From CBDUBS01 sp965365445 (GTDB lineage Bacteria > Bacteroidota > Rhodothermia > Rhodothermales > DASSAV01): a stretch of DNA of 22,944 bases. Location of the stretch: positions 1-22,944 of the forward strand of contig CBDUBS010000045.1 of assembly GCA_965365445.1 (NCBI GenBank), in the 5' to 3' direction. Both the position numbers and the translations under genes were made by a program. Shown here in pieces: positions 1 through 8,047 of the stretch (position 1 is the first letter of the stretch; each line of letters starts with the position of its first letter). The notes beneath the pieces were generated by a model that searched no databases, had not been told where the DNA came from, and saw only the letters and a list, made by a program, of their open reading frames with translations.

Positions 1-321
<321 letters not shown>

Positions 322-504
322 TAAATACTCTCCATGGCTACCGCTCCGGCCCCCCGTGAAAACCACGCCCCAAAGGACATGCCCCCACCAAGGGCCACGC
401 GGCCGATCCCAAACCCCCTGGATCCCCCGACCCGAGCGCCCCAAGAGCGCCCAACCGAAGAACCCGAATCAACCAGGACTCGCTATGCTTCTTGTCAACC
501 AATC

Positions 505-516
505 GGTCAAAGAACA
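505..516 (-). promoter_or_regulatory. boxA-like antitermination element in the rRNA leader
   Basis: On the minus strand the sequence reads TGTTCTTTGACC, about 185 nt before the 16S 5' end. E. coli boxA is TGCTCTTTAACA, and Bacteroidota rRNA leaders carry a GTTCTTTGACAT-type version at a similar place. In known rRNA operons this RNA element recruits NusB/NusE (S10) to stop premature Rho termination. The assignment rests on the motif, its orientation and its distance only. Confidence 0.6.
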
Positions 517-623
517 TACCCCCCGAAAGCACCCGCTCCCCTATCAGGAACGCTCCCCCCGGGAAGCACCCGCCCCATCCCCTACCGGGTCATACCCCGC
601 AGGCGATTTTTGGGCAGGACAGG

Positions 624-654
624 CAAACTACACCGCCACACCGAAAAAACAAAA
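624..654 (-). promoter_or_regulatory. candidate Bacteroidota-type promoter for the rRNA operon
   Basis: On the minus strand a TTTTG (650-654) precedes TAGTTTG (624-630) by 19 bases. The Bacteroidota primary-sigma consensus is TTTG, about 19 bases, then TAnnTTTG; this copy is one base short inside the second box. It lies about 100 bases upstream of the boxA-like element, so a transcript would include boxA and then 16S. Alternative promoters closer to 770-790 (a TATAAT-like stretch near 777-782) cannot be excluded. Confidence 0.35.
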
Positions 655-860
655 TGAAGAATCCGTGCGACGATACCCCCCTCGCACCCACATACAGCCC
701 GAGCGCAAAAGGACCCCTACTACCCCACGACCACCACCAGGTTCCTCATCCTACACCCTTCATAAAGGGTTCATGATATAATTGCGCTCACTGGCATGGG
801 CACCCTGCGGAAGGATCTGACTACTTCCCTGCCCGCCCGTTGCTTTCATCGTACGACATA

Positions 861-1106
861 TCAGGGAGATTCCGGTCCCTGCCGCTCATCAATAGTTATG
901 CTTTCGTGTTCCAGGGCGGCAGTTCGCCATCTATCGTACATGACCCCCGAGACGAAGCCCCACGCCTGGGTATGATCGAGCAGATGCTCTTCTCCCTCGA
1001 TGATGAGGCAGACACATTCCCCTCGGATTTGATAATTTTCAATGACCCGGTGACGCCTGGCCAGGTCCAGAAAATCGGTGAGAGAGTACCCTTTCAGTGC
1101 GTCCAT
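861..1106 (-). CDS. small hypothetical protein, 81 aa
   Basis: I do not recognise this protein. It reads MDALKGYSLTDFLDLARR at the start and has the amphipathic, mixed acidic/hydrophobic make-up of a small folded cytoplasmic domain, with an N-terminal helix, then alternating segments around a CVCLIIEGEEH core, and no signal peptide or membrane segment. Codon use matches the neighbouring genes, with mostly G/C at the third position. A GGAAAG six bases before the ATG on the minus strand can serve as ribosome binding site. It is oriented like the rRNA operon and lies divergent to the cytochrome gene across about 250 bp. The larger opposite-strand frame over the same bases is less protein-like and was not chosen. 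Confidence 0.55.
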   Translation of the reverse strand: MDALKGYSLTDFLDLARRHRVIENYQIRGECVCLIIEGEEHLLDHTQAWGFVSGVMYDRWRTAALEHESITIDERQGPESP

Positions 1107-1355
1107 AATGGCTTTCCGGGCGAGTGGGCTGGACGGGCTTCAAGCGTTTATGGTAAGAACAAATATAACCTCCATGGTAGAAAAACACACTTTCATACTT
1201 CCATCTCTTGGGCGGGCATTTTTCACGTCCTATGTAATCTGCGCACACCGGACGAGGAATTCAAGGACTACAAACAGGGAATTAGACCCCAACGTATTAT
1301 TTTTGGGGTTGTAGCCGTTACGTTCGTAATGCGGCCTCTATAGATCCCGTACCCC

Positions 1356-3290
1356 ATGAAGGCTTTGCTCCCGCTCCTTGCCATGCTGGCGTTGCTTTCG
1401 GCTTGCCGATCCGAAAGCGAGGCCCCCTCCGGGCGCTCCGACGGGATCTACCTGAATATGGATCCATCGGTGGAGTTCGTAGGGAAGGAAACGTGCCGGT
1501 CGTGCCACATGGACCGCTACGATACGTACATCCTGTCGGAGATGGGGCGTTCTTTCAAACCGGCCCGTTTATCCAACAGTGCAGCCCGGTTCGAAGGAAT
1601 CAAGCCGGTTTATGATGCTACAAAAGACCTGTACTATCTGCCTTTTGCGAAAGGGGACGAATTATTCGTGACGGAGTACCGGCTTGCAAATCGGGATACG
1701 GTATACAAGCGCACCGAAAAAATCGACTACATCGTAGGCTCGGGACACCACACCAATTCTCACATGCGGGAGGAGAATGGATATGTATATCAGATCCCGG
1801 TAACCTGGTACGTTCAGGAGGGTCGCTGGGACCTCCCGCCAGGTTTCCACAACGGAAACAACGCCCGCTTCGACCGGGCGATCCAACTGGAGTGCATGAC
1901 GTGTCACAATGCGCGGCCGACGTTCGTTCAAGGATCAGAGAATCGTTTCAGCATGATTCCACACGGGATCGACTGCGAGAGTTGCCACGGCCCCGGGGAA
2001 CTGCATACGAGAGAGATGCTGGCGGGAAATACGGTCGATACGTCGAAGGCGATAGATTATACGATTGTAAACCCGAGACACCTGCCGCTCGAAAGGCAGT
2101 TCGATGTGTGCCAGCGGTGCCACATGCAAGGCGCCGCCGTGACTGCCGAAGGCAAGACGTTTCTCGACTTCAGACCGGGAGCCGATCTGTCGGAATACCT
2201 CAACGTGTACTGGCCCCGAAGCGCCGATAGCGTCCGGTCGTTCATCATGGCGTCGCATCCCGACCGGTTGCGCATGAGCGCGTGCTTCCGAGAGACCTGG
2301 AAAGAGTCGTCCGACCTGGAGCCGATGACGTGCATAACCTGCCACAACCCGCATGTGAGTGTTAAATCAATGGGCGAGGACGGATACAATCAGACCTGCC
2401 GATCCTGCCACCAGCCGGAGAAAAGCGTGGTATGTACGGAAGAAATGAGCGTTCGGTCTCGGAACGGGGACAACTGTTTTGCTTGCCACATGCCTATGTC
2501 AGGATCGGCCGATATCCCGCACGTAAAAATAACCGACCATTACATCCGGACGCCGGATCGGCTCGATCAAGTGGAGGTGGAAGCACAGAAAAAGTTCTTC
2601 GGCCTGGCCAGTCTGGTAAAGAAGCGGCCGAACGACAGGGAAATCGCAGACGGATACCTTACCTACTTTGAGCAGTTTGAAGGCAGGCCTTATTTCCTGG
2701 ATTCGGCGGACACCTTCATCACGCGTGCATTGCGAAGCAACGAGCCGGCCGACATGACTTCCACGCTGGTGCGGCTCCGGTTTTTGCAGGGAAGGTATCA
2801 GGATGTGGCGGCGCTGTCAGGAAATCTTGAAAAAGGAGGTCGGGATGCCTGGACAGTCTACCGGATCGGAGAATCCTATTTGAAGCTCGGCAACACTTCC
2901 GAGGCGATCCGGTATCTGGAGGCTGCCGTTAACGCAGCGCCCCAGCACCTCCGATTCCTGAGCCGCCTGGCTAACGCCTATGCCTCGGCGCGGCGAACGG
3001 CTGATGCCGAAGGAGTGCTAAACTCGATCATTCAGCTGGATCCTACGTTCTCATCGGCCTACAACGACCGGGGGTTCGTACGCATACTACAGGGTAACCT
3101 TGAGACGGCGGAAAATGATTTCAAAGCCGCCCTGCGACTCGATCCCGACGCAACGCAAGCGTTGGCAAACCTGGCCTCGCTGTATTTGAACACCAACCGT
3201 CCCGATGAGGCAAGGCGGTATGCCCGAAGGCTAATCGCCCTGGACCCGCAAAACCAGGAGTACCGGAAGCTTCTGGACTACTTGCAGTAG
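1356..3290 (+). CDS. seven-haem c-type cytochrome lipoprotein with C-terminal TPR domain
   Basis: The 644-residue product begins with a lipoprotein signal whose lipobox LLSAC puts the lipidated cysteine at residue 17, so it should be exported and membrane-anchored. Seven CxxCH haem-binding motifs are visible, with first cysteines at residues 47, 180, 207, 252, 326, 348 and 374. The FVGKETCRSCH opening and the spacing resemble the cytochrome c554/multihaem family. From about 440 to 640 the sequence turns helical with three to four TPR-like units (for example AWTVYRIGESYLKLGNTSEA and AYNDRGFVRILQGNLETAEN). Such proteins carry electrons in the periplasm or at the cell surface; the partner and acceptor are unknown, and no oxidoreductase lies next to it. 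No clear Shine-Dalgarno precedes the ATG, as is common in Bacteroidota. A TATTTTTG box at 1298-1305 fits the -7 consensus but lacks an upstream partner. Confidence 0.9.
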   Translation: MKALLPLLAMLALLSACRSESEAPSGRSDGIYLNMDPSVEFVGKETCRSCHMDRYDTYILSEMGRSFKPARLSNSAARFEGIKPVYDATKDLYYLPFAKGDELFVTEYRLANRDTVYKRTEKIDYIVGSGHHTNSHMREENGYVYQIPVTWYVQEGRWDLPPGFHNGNNARFDRAIQLECMTCHNARPTFVQGSENRFSMIPHGIDCESCHGPGELHTREMLAGNTVDTSKAIDYTIVNPRHLPLERQFDVCQRCHMQGAAVTAEGKTFLDFRPGADLSEYLNVYWPRSADSVRSFIMASHPDRLRMSACFRETWKESSDLEPMTCITCHNPHVSVKSMGEDGYNQTCRSCHQPEKSVVCTEEMSVRSRNGDNCFACHMPMSGSADIPHVKITDHYIRTPDRLDQVEVEAQKKFFGLASLVKKRPNDREIADGYLTYFEQFEGRPYFLDSADTFITRALRSNEPADMTSTLVRLRFLQGRYQDVAALSGNLEKGGRDAWTVYRIGESYLKLGNTSEAIRYLEAAVNAAPQHLRFLSRLANAYASARRTADAEGVLNSIIQLDPTFSSAYNDRGFVRILQGNLETAENDFKAALRLDPDATQALANLASLYLNTNRPDEARRYARRLIALDPQNQEYRKLLDYLQ

Positions 3291-3415
3291 ACGCAACTCC
3301 CGCCCGCCGGGTATACGCTACGGCAGGCCGTTATGCGGCTATGTTCCTTTCAGCCGGCGTGCGAGAACTAGCTATGGGGCTTCCCGTGCAACCGTTCTGT
3401 CGAATACGGTAGCAT

Positions 3416-3631
3416 TCAGCGGCGACAGCGACGGAGTTGCTCCTGTACTTCATGCAGTTGAGCGCGAAGTCCATGAAGGTGGCGAATCTCCTTCTTTATC
3501 AGCCCCTCCGGGATTCTTGGATTCTGGAGCAAACGCTCGACGTAGCTGTTCTGATGCTCGACGGCGGATTCCCAGCGTCGAACCTGTGCGGCCAGACGCT
3601 CCTTGTCCGAAGGCGAAGGAGTGGAATCCAT
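3416..3631 (-). CDS. small coiled-coil hypothetical protein, 71 aa
   Basis: This is a short, highly charged, almost entirely helical protein with heptad-like spacing (VERLLQNPRIPEGLIKKEIR, then HLHGLRAQLHEVQEQLRRCR). It has no signal peptide and no recognised domain. Codon use is like that of its neighbours. It is the last gene of a minus-strand series, 84 bases after the ABM-like gene, and converges on the cytochrome gene. No strong Shine-Dalgarno is present before the ATG. It resembles in style, though not in clear sequence, the helical protein at 4040-4411 on the other side of the ABM gene. Function unknown. Confidence 0.6.
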   Translation of the reverse strand: MDSTPSPSDKERLAAQVRRWESAVEHQNSYVERLLQNPRIPEGLIKKEIRHLHGLRAQLHEVQEQLRRCRR

Positions 3632-3715
3632 AACGGCTTTGATGGGTGATACCCGACGACCAGAGGAAGATACCTACCGACGGATACAAAGTGGAAGAAG
3701 CGATCCATGAGCCGT

Positions 3716-4006
3716 TTACTCTTCACCGTTCTGATAGTAGGAGGTGCTGACCCTTCCGGAGGATGCCGAGGACAGAGCAGCCAGTTTTTCCCTGAAATAC
3801 AGGCTGGATTCGCTGTCAATCATGTCCTCGCGCGTGGCCCAGGTGGTTATGAGCAGCGCTTTATTACTATCGGGGTCCCGTAAAAGGACGGCTTGCCTGA
3901 ATCCTTTCTGCTCCCTCGCCAGCGGCAGAATTAAGGTGTCGAATACCTGCACCAGTTCATCCAGCCGCCCCGGTATTACGTCGATAGCAGTTACTCTCGC
4001 ATGCAT
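3716..4006 (-). CDS. antibiotic biosynthesis monooxygenase (ABM)-like small protein
   Basis: The 96-residue protein has the layout of a dimeric alpha/beta-barrel ABM domain: a first strand MHARVTAIDVIPGRLDEL, a helix around VFDTLILPLAREQKGFRQ, then AVLLRDPDSNKALLITTWAT and a terminal helix. Family members range from haem-degrading and quinone monooxygenases to proteins of unknown role, so the reaction cannot be stated. The start is well supported by GGGAGG seven bases before the ATG. It lies 33 bases after the helical protein ending at 4040 and is probably cotranscribed with it. Confidence 0.7.
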   Translation of the reverse strand: MHARVTAIDVIPGRLDELVQVFDTLILPLAREQKGFRQAVLLRDPDSNKALLITTWATREDMIDSESSLYFREKLAALSSASSGRVSTSYYQNGEE

Positions 4007-4039
4007 GGCTATACCTCCCGCCTATTCAGGTAGGATACG

Positions 4040-4411
4040 TTAAACCGCCAGGCGCGCCTCGGTATCCATACTTTCGATTTGATTGCTCAGACGACCGATC
4101 CGTTCCCTCATTTTATGGAGATGGCGCTGCCGGCTCGTCACGCTCATCAGTTTTTGCACGAATGACTCCAGCGGGACTCTGTCGTCCCGAAATGCGGCAA
4201 GCAATTGCGCACGCTCCTCTATGTAGCGCGCGTGCACATCGACATACTGGGCGGCAAGCAGGGCGATTTCTCTCGGCGACAAGGTTTCATCCCCTGGCAG
4301 GGCGGGGTCGGCCGCCCACCGTGATCGGGATGCTTCAGCCTGTGGTTCCGAAAGAGACATAGCGTTGGACCGAATGAGCAGTACACTGGAGAGACGGGAA
4401 CGTCTCTCCAT
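4040..4411 (-). CDS. small helical hypothetical protein, 123 aa (or 106 aa from an internal start)
   Basis: The C-terminal two thirds are helical and charged (LSPREIALLAAQYVDVHARY, then a basic stretch ending near residue 123), with no known motif. Two starts are possible. The ATG at 4411 has GGAG six bases upstream, but the codon itself forms the foot of a perfect 10-bp hairpin (4387-4410) and would add a 17-residue Arg/Ser-rich leader. The ATG at 4360 (MSLSEPQAEA) lies after the hairpin and has no strong ribosome site. The position of the hairpin makes both readings reasonable. The gene precedes the ABM-like gene by 33 bases and follows the oxoamine synthase by about 54 bases. Function unknown. 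Confidence 0.6.
   Translation of the reverse strand: MERRSRLSSVLLIRSNAMSLSEPQAEASRSRWAADPALPGDETLSPREIALLAAQYVDVHARYIEERAQLLAAFRDDRVPLESFVQKLMSVTSRQRHLHKMRERIGRLSNQIESMDTEARLAV
4387..4410 (-). terminator. perfect 10-bp hairpin after the oxoamine synthase gene
   Basis: TGGAGAGACG, a four-base loop (GGAA on plus, TTCC on minus), then CGTCTCTCCA form an exact inverted repeat. It lies 54 bases after the stop codon of the minus-strand synthase gene and before or over the start of the next gene. No U-tract follows on either strand, so it may be an RNA-processing, attenuation or protein-binding site instead of a simple intrinsic terminator. Confidence 0.5.
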
Positions 4412-4464
4412 CGGTGGCTCCGATCAATAGGTGCAGAAACGGACTCAAATGTAGGACAGAAGTT

Positions 4465-5775
4465 TCACGCCCTGGTTGCAGTGGCCCGGGTATGGCCGTT
4501 GGTATCGAGATTGTATACGTTCCATACCTCCTCAACCACTTCGAGCAAACGATCGATATCTTCCCGGGTATGAGTGGCCATCATACTTATACGGAACCGC
4601 TGCTGGTTGGCCGGCACGGCCGGATACTCGATAGAGTTGATGAATATGCCGGCACGGTGAAAGTGATACGCCGCCTTTCGGATGTTTAACGTCTGCGGAA
4701 CCGGAAGGGGGATGATGGCAGACTGCGGATTGACCCCAAATCCCAACCTGTGCAGCCCTCGGGTCAGGTAGTCGATGTTGTCCATCAGTTGCCGATGGAT
4801 GCCGGGCTCCTTTTCCAGAAGTTCCAACGAAGCAATGACGGCAGCCAGAACGGCCGGCGCCAACGACGAGGAGAACATGTACGAGCGAGCAAAGAACCGT
4901 AAATAATCGGCTATCGGTTTCGTCGTGGAGACGAACCCCCCCACGACGCCAAATGCTTTGCTGAATGTGCCCATCGCAATATCGACGTCGTCTGCAACAC
5001 CAAAATGCTCGGGTGTTCCACGGCCCATCCCGGTAACGCCGGTTCCGTGGGCGTCGTCGATCATGAGGATGGCGCCGTAACGTTTGCTCACGGGTACGAT
5101 CCGGTCCAGAGGGGCCAGGCTTCCGTCCATGGAGTAGACGCCTTCGATGCCTACGAAGGTATCCCCCGTGGTCCGCGAGGAGAGCCCTTGAAGGATCGTC
5201 TCCAACTCCTCGACGTCGTTGTGCCCGAATTTGACGGCCGGGGCATCGGCCATCTTTATTCCATCATAAAAGGAAGCATGGCTATGTACGTCGTAAACCA
5301 CCGTATCGTGTTTGCCGGCGAGGCAACTCACCAGGCCAACGTTCGCCCCGTAACCGCTCTGAAATACGAGAGTATCTTCCTTGCCCTTGAGCGCCGAAAG
5401 CCGCTCCTCGAGCTCGCTATGCAGAGTCGTATAGCCGTTGAGAAGCGGCGGGCCGCCGATACCCGATCCAAACTTATCCACCGCTTTTTTTACCTGCTCC
5501 CTGACATAGGGATGCGAGGTAAGGCCCAGATAATTGTTCGATCCGAACATGAGCATCGATCGGACCGTCCCGGTCCACGGATCGAAGTAATCCACAGCAC
5601 GGTCGGCCATGGAAGTAGCCGTCCGGAGGTAAAGGCTCTCACCCTGCGTGCGGCGAGTCCCGATCCAGTGCGAAAAGAATTTTGTTCTTTCATCCAGGCT
5701 CATCTTGCGACCCTGTAACAGGATATCTCGCAAGCTGAAGTTCTCGCCTCCATTCGGCTCGTAGCGGCTGCTCAT
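4465..5775 (-). CDS. PLP-dependent alpha-oxoamine synthase (serine palmitoyltransferase / AONS / KBL family)
   Basis: The 436-residue product is a class II fold-type I aminotransferase-like enzyme that condenses an amino acid with an acyl-CoA with loss of CO2. Visible family motifs are GSNNYLGLTSHP (78-89), GSGIGGPPLLNGYTTLHSEL (103-122), the HAS motif at 166-168, IDDAHGTG (239-246, Asp240 and His243) and GTFSKAFG (269-276), whose Lys273 should form the Schiff base. The length fits the family. SPT is the favoured reading because the GTFSKAFGVVGGF context and C-terminal RFRISMMATHT block look more like sphingolipid-type members than BioF, and sphingolipids are common in Bacteroidota; this is inference. 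No biotin or threonine-catabolism genes lie nearby. The start at 5775 is chosen for its AGGAGG six bases upstream; a longer open frame to 5865 lacks support. Cytoplasmic or membrane-associated. Confidence 0.88.
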   Translation of the reverse strand: MSSRYEPNGGENFSLRDILLQGRKMSLDERTKFFSHWIGTRRTQGESLYLRTATSMADRAVDYFDPWTGTVRSMLMFGSNNYLGLTSHPYVREQVKKAVDKFGSGIGGPPLLNGYTTLHSELEERLSALKGKEDTLVFQSGYGANVGLVSCLAGKHDTVVYDVHSHASFYDGIKMADAPAVKFGHNDVEELETILQGLSSRTTGDTFVGIEGVYSMDGSLAPLDRIVPVSKRYGAILMIDDAHGTGVTGMGRGTPEHFGVADDVDIAMGTFSKAFGVVGGFVSTTKPIADYLRFFARSYMFSSSLAPAVLAAVIASLELLEKEPGIHRQLMDNIDYLTRGLHRLGFGVNPQSAIIPLPVPQTLNIRKAAYHFHRAGIFINSIEYPAVPANQQRFRISMMATHTREDIDRLLEVVEEVWNVYNLDTNGHTRATATRA

Positions 5776-6007
5776 GGAGCACCTCCTAATGGCATTAAGG
5801 CATCGGACACCCCGTTTGGGGACGGAGGGCGCCGGGGTAATGCGAACGCATCGCACGCGTAACACAGTAAATCATACCGCCAACGCACCCTGCGATTTAT
5901 ACAAATTACAAGAATAGGGCAAGTGAATTATGGAAGATAACGATCTGTTGACGGCGTGGCAGAAGGCCAGCATGGACGGTAAGTGATAGAGGCGTCTTTC
6001 GGCATAG

Positions 6008-6295
6008 ATGTTGGCCTACCGCCGTTATCCAACATGCTCACCCTCGAATTCACCTTCCTTAATACCCATGCAACGCCATACATCCTCCCCGGTCGCACCT
6101 GCCCTCAATCCCCTGAAAGTGAGCACACAGCTCCGGCTGAAACTCATGGAGGTCGCGGAAGGAGATTTAACTACCGCCCAGATGCTGCAAAGTATGTTAT
6201 GGCAAGCCTACTCCGAGGCCGATTGCCCCTTCGGACCGGAGGAAGACGGGATGTTCCTGTGGTGGGCATACGAGCAGCAGGGAATGCGGCAGTGA
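6008..6295 (+). CDS. small hypothetical protein, 95 aa (or 75 aa from 6068)
   Basis: The C-terminal part (STQLRLKLMEVAEGDLTTAQ followed by an acidic, aromatic end GMFLWWAYEQQGMRQ) looks like a small helical domain. The N-terminal 20 residues look less protein-like, so the ATG at 6068 may be the true start. No Shine-Dalgarno supports either. The gene runs toward the histidine kinase gene and ends 37 bases before it, with a hairpin in between. No family recognised. Confidence 0.4.
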   Translation: MLAYRRYPTCSPSNSPSLIPMQRHTSSPVAPALNPLKVSTQLRLKLMEVAEGDLTTAQMLQSMLWQAYSEADCPFGPEEDGMFLWWAYEQQGMRQ

Positions 6296-6312
6296 ACGGC
6301 GACGGGGAATCA

Positions 6313-6330
6313 TTTTCCTCCAGAGGAAAA
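6313..6330. terminator. hairpin between convergent genes
   Basis: TTTTCCTC, CA, GAGGAAAA is an exact inverted repeat (7-bp stem with a 4-base loop when folded). It sits 17 bases after the plus-strand stop at 6295 and one base beyond the minus-strand stop at 6332, a place where a bidirectional terminator is expected. The A/T ends of the stem could supply the weak U-rich part, but no long U-tract follows. Confidence 0.4.
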
Positions 6331-6331
6331 G

Positions 6332-8047
6332 TCATCCTGCGGGGTGCGCACTCAGCGTACTCTGGTACAGAGGTAAGCGCACGATAAACGTCGTTCCCGC
6401 TCCTTTTTTCGACGCTACCTTTATGTCTCCTCCCATTGCCGCGACAAGGCGCCGGGTAATAGCCAGGCCAAGTCCGCTACCCTGGTGAGAGCGGTCGAGA
6501 CCCCAGGATTCCTGACGAAACTCTTCGTACAGATGGGGAAGAAACGCATCGGAAATCCCGACCCCGGTATCCGTAACGGCAATGGTTACGGCTGCCCCGT
6601 CCGTCGCCACCTTCACGACTACGCCCCCCTCATCCGTGAATTTCACGGCGTTTCCAATCAGGTTGTTCATCACCTGGCGCAGATACAACCTGTCGCATAA
6701 GATTTCAGCGGACTCAGCCCTGTGCTCCAACTTCAGGTAAAGCCCGCGCTCGTGGGCGACCGGAGTGAACAGACGGATGACGTCCTCCACTTCCTGCACT
6801 ACTCCGACGACTTCCTGGCGCGATTCCGCCTGACCACTATCGAGACGGGCCAGATCGAGAACGGAATTGAGCGTTGCCATGAGTCGATGCCCGTTTTGCT
6901 CGATGAGCGTGGCGAATTCCTGGTGCTCCCCCGTTACTTCTTTGGCCAGCACAGACGCAAAGCCCAGTATGCCGGTAAGCGGAGTACGGATCTCGTGGGA
7001 GATATTGGCCACGAAGGAGCTCTTCATACGGGCCAGTTCCTCTGCCTGCTCTTTGGCCTGTATGAGCTTGTTCTGGTAGTCCCTGCGTTCGGTAATGTCA
7101 CGAAAGTAAACCGATAGTCCGCCAGAGAATGGGTACGCGTGGATTTCCAGCCAGCGATTCAGCGGCGAGTAGAGCAGTTCGATTTCGGTTGAAACCCCGG
7201 ACCGGGCCGCATGAAGCATTTCTCTGAGGATATCTTTTTCGATATGCGGAACGAAAACCCGCCAGGCATTCCTGCCGAGAATGTCGGCGCGTTTGCGGTC
7301 GAGCAATCGCTCCGCCCGGTGGTTGATATAGGAAAAACGTCCATATTGATCGATGGCAAAAAAACCGTCCGTAATACTTTCCAGGATGCTCGCTACCCGC
7401 CGGTTCGACTCCTGCAAGGCTTTGTGGGCGTTTTTCAGGTTCATGTTGGCGGTACGAAGCGACCCGATGGTCTGGCCTTCGTAAAGCCATCCCAGAAAAC
7501 CCGTAAAAAGCGCCACTGTGGAAGCCGACATGAAGTAAAACAGCCAGACTTCCTGCTCGGTCGAGTAGTCCGGAAACGAATAACCTGTGATCTCCAGCAG
7601 AAAAAACAGAGCGGTTATGACCGTCACGATTCCCGCAAACACGAACCCGTAAACGGGACCCACAAGGAAGGCGGCTAGCCAGGGTATGATCAGGTTCCAT
7701 AACAACGTCGGGTCGGCCAGTCCGTTATCGTTGAACGCCTGATAGCTGATTATGGCCAGGGTTTCGAGACAGAGTAGCAACCCCACCAGGACGATCGACC
7801 CGGAAATGCGCAGCAGGATCGGGTTGAACAGGGCCAGTATCACCCCCAGCAACATGACAATGTAGCTGGAGTGCGGGTACCGTTGAAGACCTGCCATCAA
7901 CAGGCCGAAGTAAAGGCAAATAACGAGCAGGGCCAGGCTCGAAGCAACCAGCAACCGCCCCCGACGCTGAAGGTCCGGATCGATGAAGTGCCGTGGCACG
8001 AACACGTCAACCAGCGCCAGCAAAGAAGGCACGAGGCGGCTTTTCAT
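6332..8047 (-). CDS. membrane-bound PAS sensor histidine kinase
   Basis: The protein has about six hydrophobic segments in its first ~190 residues (for example LLVASSLALLVICLYFGLLM and SIVLVGLLLCLETLAIISYQ), a short linker helix, a PAS domain (about 217-325, ILESITDGFFAIDQYGRFSY), a HisKA dimerisation domain with phospho-acceptor in SHEIRTPLTG (His351), and a HATPase_c domain with N box NNLIGNAVKF, G1 box DTGVGIS and G2 box GSGLGLAI. It should autophosphorylate in response to a membrane or cytoplasmic signal. It has no receiver domain, and no response regulator is encoded nearby, so it is an orphan kinase here. The start is uncertain: ATG at 8047 is used, while ATG at 8062 or TTG at 8098 are in frame, none with a good Shine-Dalgarno. 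Confidence 0.92.
   Translation of the reverse strand: MKSRLVPSLLALVDVFVPRHFIDPDLQRRGRLLVASSLALLVICLYFGLLMAGLQRYPHSSYIVMLLGVILALFNPILLRISGSIVLVGLLLCLETLAIISYQAFNDNGLADPTLLWNLIIPWLAAFLVGPVYGFVFAGIVTVITALFFLLEITGYSFPDYSTEQEVWLFYFMSASTVALFTGFLGWLYEGQTIGSLRTANMNLKNAHKALQESNRRVASILESITDGFFAIDQYGRFSYINHRAERLLDRKRADILGRNAWRVFVPHIEKDILREMLHAARSGVSTEIELLYSPLNRWLEIHAYPFSGGLSVYFRDITERRDYQNKLIQAKEQAEELARMKSSFVANISHEIRTPLTGILGFASVLAKEVTGEHQEFATLIEQNGHRLMATLNSVLDLARLDSGQAESRQEVVGVVQEVEDVIRLFTPVAHERGLYLKLEHRAESAEILCDRLYLRQVMNNLIGNAVKFTDEGGVVVKVATDGAAVTIAVTDTGVGISDAFLPHLYEEFRQESWGLDRSHQGSGLGLAITRRLVAAMGGDIKVASKKGAGTTFIVRLPLYQSTLSAHPAG

Larger units (their letters stand above)
322..860. other. rRNA leader and upstream intergenic region without a convincing gene
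   Basis: This stretch of about 540 bases separates the 16S 5' end from the small minus-strand gene ending at 861. It is strongly strand-biased, with many runs of C on the plus strand, meaning a G-rich leader RNA. It holds the boxA-like element, the candidate promoter, an 11-bp direct repeat ACTCTCCATGG (311-321 and 327-337) across the 16S 5' boundary, and a 6-bp inverted repeat ACCCTT/AAGGGT with a 4-base loop at 755-770. The long open frames across it are proline/arginine-rich products of the C-rich composition and are not considered genes. Confidence 0.6.

Noticed and set aside
840..1343. 167-codon plus-strand frame
   Set aside because: It overlaps the more protein-like minus-strand 81-residue gene, has poor composition and reaches into the cytochrome promoter region.
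5005..5718. 237-codon frame antisense to the oxoamine synthase
   Set aside because: The opposite strand encodes a motif-complete enzyme; this frame is a GC-driven shadow.
4465..5775. Biotin biosynthesis (bioF) locus
   Set aside because: The enzyme family fits, but no bio genes are adjacent and the active-site context is closer to sphingolipid-type members.
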